From contig JAEYWB010000349.1 of assembly GCA_023429275.1 (NCBI GenBank), positions 1 through 9,196 on the forward strand: a stretch of DNA of 9,196 bases. Direction: 5' to 3'. Both the position numbers and the translations under genes were made by a program. A model generated the notes under the pieces. That model saw only the letters and a list, made by a program, of their open reading frames with translations, made no database searches and was not told the DNA's origin. This DNA comes from Planctomycetota bacterium. GTDB taxonomy: Bacteria; Planctomycetota; Planctomycetia; Planctomycetales; Planctomycetaceae. Numbering within the stretch: position 1 is the first letter of the stretch; each line of letters begins with the position of its first letter. This document shows positions 1-6,724 of the stretch, one piece after another.

Positions 1-3000
1 CGGGTCCTGCTCGAGCCGGCGCTCGTCGCCCGGGGGGGAGAACTGGCGAAGCTCTCCGCCGCCCTGCGACTGGCGGCGGAGGGGACCGCGGACGTGGCGT
101 TCGTCGAGGGACCTTCCGGATTCGGAAAGTCGAGGCTGCTCAGCGAGTTTGCCGCCCAGGCGGTTCAGGCGGGGGGAGTCGTCTTCCGCGGCCGAGCGAC
201 GACAGAAGGGAGCCACGAGCCGCTCGAGGTCCTCGAAGGCGTGGCCGCCGGATTCGTCTCGATGACCGAATCCCGCAGCGACTGGGGGCAGCAGGCCCTC
301 GCGCGCATCCGGGATGACGCGGAGATCCTTTCCGCCGTTCTGCCGGCGCTCTCCGACGTTCTGACGGACGGGAAGGGAGGCGAATCCTCAGCCGGTTCGG
401 TCGGGGAGTCTCGAACTCTCGGCGCCCTGTCCCGATTCCTTCAGGCGCTCGGGTCGGCCGAAACCCCGGCCGTCGTGATCCTGGACGATGTCCAGTGGGC
501 GGCCGACTTCGTACACCGCCTGCTCCAGCACTGGCATGTGCTGCGGGAATCTCTGGGGGCGGAACAGCGGCACGTCCTTCTCGTGATCGCTTTCCGGACG
601 GAAGAGATCGCCGAAGGTCATCCCCTGCGGCGGATCCCGACTGGAACGCACATCCAGCTCGGAGCGCTTGGAAGGCTGGACATCCAGCGGCTGGCGGAGT
701 CCATGGCGGGACCGCTCCCCGCGAGAGCTCTCGAGACGGTCGTCGCCCTGGCGGACGGCGTGCCGTTCATGGCTTCCGCCATTCTTTACGGGCTGGTCGA
801 GACGAAGACACTCATTCCCGGCGAAGGGGGCTGGCGGGTCGACGAGGCGGCGCTCGAGCAGGCGGGATTCGCCTCTCATGCGGTCTCCTTCCTCGCCCGC
901 CGCCTCGATCTGCTGGAACCTCAGACCCGCAAGCTCCTCGCCGTCGGTTCGATCCTCGGCCGCGGGTTCGACCTGAAGATGGCCATGATGCTCGCGGGGC
1001 TCACCCCCGACGAGGCCTTTACCGCCATCAACGAGGCCCGGCTCCGCCATCTTGTCTGGTGGACGTTCCACGACGGGCATTGCACCTTCGTCCACGACCG
1101 GATCCGCGAGGCGGCGCTCCGTCAGCAGAGTCCCGAGGAGATCACCCAGCAGCACCGAAAGGTTGCGCTCTACCTCGAAAGGGAGTTTCCGGGGCGGCAA
1201 GCGGAGCTCGCCTATCACTTCGACGCCGCGGGAGAGTACGACCGAGCTCTCCCACACGCCCTCGAGTCCGCGCGTCAGGCTCACCGGAGCCACTCGCTCG
1301 AGCTTGCGGAGCAGCAGTACCGGATTGCCCGCCGCGGTGTGACCGGGGCACCTCGCGACCTGCAGTTCGTGATCGCCGACGGGCTTGGCGAAGTCCTGAT
1401 GCTCCGCGGCAAGTACGACGCCGCCGAGGCGATCTTCGACGTGGCCGCGGCCCTCGCGGAGGGGCCTGCCGCCGAGGCGGAGGTGCGAGGCAAGCGGGGC
1501 GAGCTCTGCATGAAGCGGGGGGACATGGAGGGGGCCGCACACGAATTCGAGAACGGCCTGTTCGTGCTGGGGCATGCCGTCCCTCGCTCGACTCCGGGGC
1601 TCGTCGTCCGTCTTGCGAAAGAGTTCGTCGTGCAGGCGGCGCATACGCTCCTCCCGTGGTTCTTCGTGAACCGGCGGAAGTTCCCTCCGAGCGACATCGA
1701 GCGTCTCGCGCTGCGGCTCTACAGCGGACTGTCGCACGCCTGCTGGTACTGCCGGAGTCAGCCCCTGGCGATGTGGGCTCATTTCCGGGGGATGAACCGG
1801 GCCGAGATCTACCCGCCGACGCTGGAGCTCGCGCAGGCCTATTCGAACCACGCTCCCGCGATGACGCTCGTCGGAGCCTTCCGCCGGGCCGAGAAGTACG
1901 TGCTGCGGTCCCTGGCGATCCGACGCTCTTTCGGCGACCCGTGGGGCGAGGGGCAGTCGTATCACTACCACGGCATCGTCCTCTACGCCGCAGCGCGCTA
2001 CGACGAGTGCATCCAGAAGTGCCGGCAGTCGATCCAGATCCTGGAGCGGATGGGGGACTTCTGGCAGGTGCACATCGCCCGCTACCAGATTGCGGCCTGC
2101 CTCTACCGGCTTGGCAATATCGAAGGAGCCCTGGAAGAGTCCCGCCGCAACTACTCCTCGGGAATCACGCTCGGGGATGGTCAGGCGTCGGGGATCATTC
2201 TCGACGTCTGGGCGCGGGCGGCCGCCGGAAATGTTCCGGAGCGGATCCTGGAAGAGGAGATCGAACGGGAACGGCCCGATGCCCAGGGTCGCGCCCAGGT
2301 GCTGCTGGCCAAAGCGGTGCAGCGGATCGCCGGTCAGCAGTCCGAAGAGGCGGCGCAGATCCTGATCGAAGCGATCCGCATCGTTCACGAGGCGGGCGTC
2401 GATAACCCCTACGTGCTTCCTCTCTACAGCTGGCTCGCCAGGGCGTGGCGAACCGCTGCCGAGCTCGACCAGTCCCTCACGCCCGACCGCCGCGCCCGCT
2501 GCCTTCGGAATGCCCAGTCGGCGATTCGGATGGCCTTGAGAAAATCGTGGCGGTTCCGCCATGAACTTCCGCACGTCTACCGTGAGCTCGGCCTGCTGCA
2601 GGTCATGCTCGGGCGCCCACGACGTGCGCGAAAGTCGCTCCGCCGCAGCCTTCGGGAAGCAACGAAACAGCAGGCCCGCGGCGAGTACCTCGCGACGCTG
2701 GCCGCCTACTCCCGCGTCGCCCGCGAACTCGGCTGGGGAGGCGGAACGAACCTGACCGATCTGGGGCTCGAGGATCTCGGGGCGGACTGGATGTCGGAAT
2801 CCGCCCTGCCGCGGCTTGAACAGGCCTATCCGGCGGGGGGGGCGACGCTCTCGCTCGTCGATCGGTTCGACAATGTCCTCATGACGGGACGCACAATCGT
2901 CTCCTCTCTCTCCCCTCGAACGATCACCCGCGAGATCGTCTCGGCCGCCCAGCGACTCCTTCGAACGGAGGCGGTCGCCTTCGTGCGGGTCGATGCCGAG

Positions 3001-5070
3001 GGGACGCCCGTCGAAACAGGACGGGATCCGCGGCAGCGCTGGAATGTCCGCCTGATCACCGAGTCGGCTCGCGACCGCAAGATCCGTATCATCGAGCCCT
3101 CCCTCCTCGGCGGACTGGGAGAGGGAGGTCACTCGGTTCTCTGCGCCCCGGTTCTCGTCCGCGGGGAGGTGTTCGCGGTCATCCACGCCGCCTACCCCGA
3201 TTCGGCGCTCCGGTTCGGTCCCGATGAAGAACGGATCGCGGAATTTATCGGCACGCTCGCCGGCGCTGCCTTCGAGAACGCCGAGGGCTTCGCGCGGCTC
3301 GAACAGCTCAACGCGACTCTCGAGGAGCGGGTGCGGGAACGAACCGCCGCCGTGGAGGAGCGGGCCAAGCAGCTCGCCCTGACGAACGCGGAACTCGAAC
3401 GGACCGCCGGGGAACTGCTGCAGACCCAGGGGGAGCTGGTCGCATCCAAGCACGCGGCCGAGGATGCCAACCGCGCCAAGAGCCGGTTCCTGGCCGCAAT
3501 GAGCCACGAGATCCGCACCCCGATGAACGGGATCATCGGGATGTCGGAGCTTGCGCTGTCGACCGAACTGACCGACCGGCAGCGGAACTACCTGACGACC
3601 GTCGACCGGTCGGCCAAAGCCCTCCTGGCGATGCTCAATGACATCCTCGACCTGTCGAAGATCGAGGCGGGGAAGATGGATGTCGACGCCGTCCCGTTTC
3701 CTCTCCCGGAAACGGTCGTCGAGGCGGCCCGTCTGCTGGCGGTTTCGATCTCGCAGAAGAAGCTCGATCTCGTCTGCCACATCGATCCCGCCGTGCCGGA
3801 CATGGTCGTCGGCGATCCGAACCGACTGCGCCAGATCCTCGTCAACCTCGTCGGCAACGCCCTCAAGTTCACGGAACGGGGGCGGATCGAGATCGATGTG
3901 TCGGTCTCGCAGCGAACCGAGACGCACGCGAGCGTCCACTTTGTCGTCCGCGATTCCGGGATCGGGATCCCGGCGGACAAGCAGGCCCGGATCTTCGAGG
4001 CCTTCGACCAGGGAGAGATGTCGGTCACGAGGCGCTTCGGAGGAACGGGCCTCGGCCTGTCGATCTCGTCGCAGCTTGTCTCCTTGATGAATGGCCGGAT
4101 CTGGGTCGAAAGCGAGCCTGGGCGGGGGAGCGAGTTCCACTTCGCGCTGCCATTCGCCTGCGACACGGCAACGCCGAGCGCGGCGCAGGGAATCGACGCG
4201 GCCGCAACGGAACAGAACGGGACGGAAGACGAGTCTCCTCGTGGGGCCTGTCTCGTGCTCGCGCGGGAGGAGCGGACACTGGCGGCGTATCAGTCGATCG
4301 CACGGCAGTGCGGCTGGGAAGCGGTCGGCTCGCGCTCTCCGGAGGAGGCGCTGATGCTCCTCGTCCAGATCGTCGGCGAAGGGAAGCCGGTCGATCGCGT
4401 GGTGGTCGACCTGTTGATCCACTGCCAGGAGGAGGTCCGGCTGATCGGCGAGCTCCTGCGAACCGGCGTTCTCCGCGCGGATCAGGTCGTCGCGCTCGTT
4501 CCCGCCGGGGCGGAGTCCGACTGCCGGCACCTCGATCGCATGGGGGTCCGGAGGCTCCTCGAAAAACCCGTCCTGGGTTCGGACCTGCGGCGAGCCTTGT
4601 CACGCCGGGAGACGACGGTCGACTCCGCGCGGTCGCACCAGGCAGGGTTGGGTGAGGGAGGGGCTCTCCGCCCGCTCCGCGTCCTTGTCGTGGACGACAG
4701 CCCGGTGAACTGCGAAGTCGCATCGGGACTGCTTGAGCTTCTCGGCCACCAGGCGGTGACGGTCGACAACGGCCGCGCGGCGCTCGACGCCTGCGAGACA
4801 CGCCGGTTCGACATCGTCTTCATGGATATCGAGATGCCCGAGATGGACGGCCTCACCGCGTCACGGCTGCTCCGCGACCGCGAGAGAGTGTCGTCGGCTG
4901 CCCCCATCCCGATCTACGCAATGACCGCGCACGCCCTCGATGGCTGCCGGGAAGAATGCGAGGCGGCGGGAATGAACGGCCTGATCCACAAGCCGGTTCA
5001 GCCGGATGAACTCAAGCGAATCCTGGATGGCATCGCGGAACAGGGGCCGGTCGAGCCGATCATTGTGTGA
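1..5070 (+). CDS. AAA ATPase/TPR/GAF hybrid sensor histidine kinase with two receivers, 5'-truncated by the window
   Basis: Large cytosolic signalling protein. The frame is open from base 1, and the first residues ([11 protein letters not shown]) are already the start of a STAND-type AAA domain, so the GTG at 94, inside that domain, is not the real start. Counting codons from base 1: Walker A GPSGFGKS 37-44; Walker B VVILDD 158-163 followed by VQWA; winged-helix/lid about 290-380 with [14 protein letters not shown]-like helices about 395-915; GAF about 950-1098; coiled coil about 1097-1160; HisKA with phospho-acceptor His 1169 in [10 protein letters not shown]; HATPase with N-box Asn 1286, G1 DSGIG 1318-1322 and G2 GGTGLG 1347-1352. 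Receiver 1 (about 1417-1530) is degenerate. Receiver 2 (about 1560-1680) is complete: Asp 1565/1566, phospho-acceptor Asp 1609, Thr 1642, Lys 1664. No membrane segment is visible. From family knowledge, a Ser/Thr kinase domain usually lies N-terminal to the ATPase; here that is only inferred. A phosphorelay from His 1169 to Asp 1609 is likely. The ligand is unknown. Confidence 0.95.
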   Translation, partial: RVLLEPALVARGGELAKLSAALRLAAEGTADVAFVEGPSGFGKSRLLSEFAAQAVQAGGVVFRGRATTEGSHEPLEVLEGVAAGFVSMTESRSDWGQQALARIRDDAEILSAVLPALSDVLTDGKGGESSAGSVGESRTLGALSRFLQALGSAETPAVVILDDVQWAADFVHRLLQHWHVLRESLGAEQRHVLLVIAFRTEEIAEGHPLRRIPTGTHIQLGALGRLDIQRLAESMAGPLPARALETVVALADGVPFMASAILYGLVETKTLIPGEGGWRVDEAALEQAGFASHAVSFLARRLDLLEPQTRKLLAVGSILGRGFDLKMAMMLAGLTPDEAFTAINEARLRHLVWWTFHDGHCTFVHDRIREAALRQQSPEEITQQHRKVALYLEREFPGRQAELAYHFDAAGEYDRALPHALESARQAHRSHSLELAEQQYRIARRGVTGAPRDLQFVIADGLGEVLMLRGKYDAAEAIFDVAAALAEGPAAEAEVRGKRGELCMKRGDMEGAAHEFENGLFVLGHAVPRSTPGLVVRLAKEFVVQAAHTLLPWFFVNRRKFPPSDIERLALRLYSGLSHACWYCRSQPLAMWAHFRGMNRAEIYPPTLELAQAYSNHAPAMTLVGAFRRAEKYVLRSLAIRRSFGDPWGEGQSYHYHGIVLYAAARYDECIQKCRQSIQILERMGDFWQVHIARYQIAACLYRLGNIEGALEESRRNYSSGITLGDGQASGIILDVWARAAAGNVPERILEEEIERERPDAQGRAQVLLAKAVQRIAGQQSEEAAQILIEAIRIVHEAGVDNPYVLPLYSWLARAWRTAAELDQSLTPDRRARCLRNAQSAIRMALRKSWRFRHELPHVYRELGLLQVMLGRPRRARKSLRRSLREATKQQARGEYLATLAAYSRVARELGWGGGTNLTDLGLEDLGADWMSESALPRLEQAYPAGGATLSLVDRFDNVLMTGRTIVSSLSPRTITREIVSAAQRLLRTEAVAFVRVDAEGTPVETGRDPRQRWNVRLITESARDRKIRIIEPSLLGGLGEGGHSVLCAPVLVRGEVFAVIHAAYPDSALRFGPDEERIAEFIGTLAGAAFENAEGFARLEQLNATLEERVRERTAAVEERAKQLALTNAELERTAGELLQTQGELVASKHAAEDANRAKSRFLAAMSHEIRTPMNGIIGMSELALSTELTDRQRNYLTTVDRSAKALLAMLNDILDLSKIEAGKMDVDAVPFPLPETVVEAARLLAVSISQKKLDLVCHIDPAVPDMVVGDPNRLRQILVNLVGNALKFTERGRIEIDVSVSQRTETHASVHFVVRDSGIGIPADKQARIFEAFDQGEMSVTRRFGGTGLGLSISSQLVSLMNGRIWVESEPGRGSEFHFALPFACDTATPSAAQGIDAAATEQNGTEDESPRGACLVLAREERTLAAYQSIARQCGWEAVGSRSPEEALMLLVQIVGEGKPVDRVVVDLLIHCQEEVRLIGELLRTGVLRADQVVALVPAGAESDCRHLDRMGVRRLLEKPVLGSDLRRALSRRETTVDSARSHQAGLGEGGALRPLRVLVVDDSPVNCEVASGLLELLGHQAVTVDNGRAALDACETRRFDIVFMDIEMPEMDGLTASRLLRDRERVSSAAPIPIYAMTAHALDGCREECEAAGMNGLIHKPVQPDELKRILDGIAEQGPVEPIIV

Positions 5071-5079
5071 CGGAGCCGA

Positions 5080-5093
5080 GGCCGCCTTCGGCC
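5080..5093. terminator. GC-rich hairpin between convergent genes (possible bidirectional terminator)
   Basis: The 27-nt gap between the two convergent stop codons contains a perfect 5-bp inverted repeat, GGCCG-CCTT-CGGCC. Neither side has a run of T, so it is not a classical intrinsic terminator. Its position, where both transcripts must end, is the main argument for a role. A 5-bp GC stem arises easily by chance in DNA this GC-rich. Confidence 0.3.
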
Positions 5094-5097
5094 AACG

Positions 5098-5766
5098 TTA
5101 TTCGGTCTTGAGCTCGACCCCCTGTACTCCCTCCAGGCGGTTCAGGTCGGCCACGACCTGCGTCAATCGGACGGACGGCTGCAGACGGACCCGGAACGAG
5201 ACTTCCAGGCCTGCTCCGTGCTTGAGCGTCGTGAGTGAAAGAGGCTCGATGTCGATGACGTGGCCCGCCAGCGAGTTTCGAATCGTCTGCTCGACATCGT
5301 CGACCCAGCCCATCTTGATCGTCAGGAACACCTGGCGGTCGATCCCCAGCGCCTGCGAGGGGCGGTCGCGAAAGAGCCATGCTGCCAGCCCGACGATGAA
5401 GAGGCCACCGAGAGCGACGATCGGCTGACCTGCCCCGACCGACATCCCGATGACGACCGCGAAGATGACGAACGCCGTGTCCTTCGTATCCTGAACGACG
5501 GTCCGGAACCGGACGATCGACAACGCTCCGACGAGGCTGAATGCCCGCGCGACGTTGTCGCCGATGACCTGGGTCACGACAGCGATCAGGACGCACAGGA
5601 GGACGAGCGTCGCCGGAAACGTCGGGGCAATGCTGCTCCCGCGCCGCGTCCCGTGATAAACCGATGAGACCAGGACTCCTGCGACGAGCGACAGAGTCAA
5701 GCGGACGGCGATTGCCCACCAGTCGGGACTCGGCCCTTCAAGGCCGCCCAGCATCCATTCAGGCAT
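5098..5766 (-). CDS. DUF4956 family membrane protein
   Basis: Predicted 222-residue inner-membrane protein, recognised by the DUF4956 signature AFSLVGALSIVRFRT at residues 75-89, just before DTKDTAFV. Hydrophobic segments lie at about 16-37, 48-68, 97-112 and 114-132. A soluble C-terminal domain of about 80 residues follows (from about 140), with alternating strand and helix character. I chose the ATG at 5766. A GAGGGGG Shine-Dalgarno-like stretch lies 7 nt upstream of it, and the start overlaps the end of the preceding polyphosphate polymerase gene by 8 nt (ATGCCTGA), typical of translational coupling. A longer reading from TTG at 5817 would overlap by 59 nt and adds only a basic, non-conserved-looking 17-residue tail. 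The family is commonly found beside VTC-domain genes, as here. Its biochemical role is not known to me. Anchoring the polymerase or forming a polymer path across the membrane is inference. Confidence 0.92.
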   Translation of the reverse strand: MPEWMLGGLEGPSPDWWAIAVRLTLSLVAGVLVSSVYHGTRRGSSIAPTFPATLVLLCVLIAVVTQVIGDNVARAFSLVGALSIVRFRTVVQDTKDTAFVIFAVVIGMSVGAGQPIVALGGLFIVGLAAWLFRDRPSQALGIDRQVFLTIKMGWVDDVEQTIRNSLAGHVIDIEPLSLTTLKHGAGLEVSFRVRLQPSVRLTQVVADLNRLEGVQGVELKTE

Positions 5767-6619
5767 CGTCCTGCCCCCTCGCCGGATCGGCGTCGCCGGT
5801 CGAAGGAGCTTCTGCAAAGCGCCGAACCGTCTCCCGGTACTTCGAGAACCGCCCGGTCGCGAGCTGCAGATCCTGCATCAGCTCTTTGAAGAGCGTCGGG
5901 ACGACACCTCGGAACTTCAGCTCGAGGATCGACCGTCCCACCAGAAGGGACGGGGACGCGAGGAGGGCCCTCGGAACGGCCCATTCCGCTGTCCGTTCGC
6001 CGCAAAGTCCGCTGTCGAGAGTGAGCCGCACCGGGCCCGAAGGGGTGATGCCGACACGCGCGAACCGCTCGTACGTCACATGGCAGGTCGGACGAAGCGC
6101 CAGGCCATCGACCTGATCGCGGAACCAGGTCCCTTCCCAGGATTCCTCGACTGGCCCGCGAAGCCGATGGAGGAATTCTCCATCGGTCGAGGCGGCCCTC
6201 TGCTTTCGGACGATCCCCTCCGTTTTCTGCTTCCGCTCCAGCCAGACGACGTGGTCGTTGCCATAGCGCCGCAGGCGGTACTTCGCTCCCTGCATGGCGG
6301 GGATGCGATGAAAGATGTCGAGCCGCGGAGTATCGAGATAGAGGCTGTGAACGCGGTAGCAGTCCGCATGTCCCCTGGTCCCGCTCGAAGCATCTGCCTC
6401 GACGGGGGCGGCGTTCGGGTCCGGCTCCAGACGCTGACGCGCCCAGTCCCGGATCCCCTCGGCCTTCCGGTCGTCGACGACGAACTTGAGCTCGAATGCT
6501 CCTTCCGGCCGGTGGGACTGCCAGAGCGGAGTCGTCGAAGAAGGGCTCTCACGTCCCGTCACGGGGGAACGGGGAGCGGAGACAGGGCGGGCGTCGAACG
6601 GATTCACGGTGTCGATCAT
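5759..6619 (-). CDS. VTC/CYTH-type polyphosphate polymerase domain protein
   Basis: Predicted 286-residue soluble protein of the VTC domain family, related to the catalytic Vtc4 subunit of the yeast vacuolar transporter chaperone, which makes polyphosphate from ATP inside a beta-tunnel. The characteristic charged strand motifs are all visible: FELKF (Glu43, Lys45), SLYLDT (92-97), KYRLRR (Lys113, Arg115, Arg117), ERKQK (Glu128, Lys130, Lys132), YERFA (Tyr183, Arg185), VRLTLD (Arg198, Thr200, Asp202), ELKF (Glu233, Lys235) and FSKY near the end. The set looks catalytically intact. There is no SPX domain and no membrane segment, unlike yeast Vtc4, so membrane attachment would need a partner. 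The adjacent DUF4956 protein is the obvious candidate. The first 40 residues look disordered. The start is ATG 6619, with no clear Shine-Dalgarno. The only other in-frame start upstream is TTG at 6724, directly after the kinase stop. Other CYTH-superfamily triphosphate chemistry remains possible. Confidence 0.92.
   Translation of the reverse strand: MIDTVNPFDARPVSAPRSPVTGRESPSSTTPLWQSHRPEGAFELKFVVDDRKAEGIRDWARQRLEPDPNAAPVEADASSGTRGHADCYRVHSLYLDTPRLDIFHRIPAMQGAKYRLRRYGNDHVVWLERKQKTEGIVRKQRAASTDGEFLHRLRGPVEESWEGTWFRDQVDGLALRPTCHVTYERFARVGITPSGPVRLTLDSGLCGERTAEWAVPRALLASPSLLVGRSILELKFRGVVPTLFKELMQDLQLATGRFSKYRETVRRFAEAPSTGDADPARGQDDA
5774..5780 (-). promoter_or_regulatory. Ribosome binding site deciding the DUF4956 start
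   Basis: On the minus strand GAGGGGG sits 7 nt before the ATG at 5766, inside the last codons of the upstream polymerase gene. It is the best Shine-Dalgarno-like sequence I found at a start in this operon and supports the short reading over the TTG at 5817. Confidence 0.55.
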
Positions 6620-6724
6620 GGCTGTCGTGGTGGGCCGGCGCCTGAAGCCCGAGAGATTGGCAGCAGGAAGGTCGACTGAAAGCCGACACGAACCTGAGCC
6701 GATTCCAAGGGCCCCCGAACACAA
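6620..6724 (-). other. 105-nt spacer between the kinase and polymerase genes
   Basis: This is the only sizeable gap in the minus-strand cluster. It stays open in the polymerase frame (35 codons back to TTG 6724), so it could be an N-terminal extension, but the composition gives no recognisable domain. I see no T-run terminator, no convincing -35/-10 promoter and no ribosome binding site before ATG 6619. Co-transcription with the kinase gene is therefore the simplest reading. Confidence 0.5.

Noticed and set aside
94..96. GTG as the start codon of the hybrid kinase
   Set aside because: The AAA domain begins before it: the conserved segment ahead of Walker A is encoded from about base 20. A protein beginning here would lose the first strand and helix of the ATPase.
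495..2405. A 636-codon plus-strand frame overlapping the hybrid kinase gene
   Set aside because: Arg/Pro/Gly/Ala-rich translation typical of an off-frame reading of GC-rich DNA. It overlaps the well-supported ATPase/TPR frame throughout.
388..4530. A 1,380-codon open frame on the minus strand, opposite the hybrid kinase gene
   Set aside because: Its translation is Arg/Asp/Leu/Gly-rich low-information sequence with no domain. The plus-strand frame has continuous recognised domains. Long antisense frames are expected in DNA with such strong GC bias at third positions.
5767..5817. TTG 5817 as the start of the DUF4956 gene
   Set aside because: It would overlap the polymerase gene by 59 nt and adds a basic tail without family features. 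ATG 5766 has a good ribosome binding site and a coupling-type 8-nt overlap.
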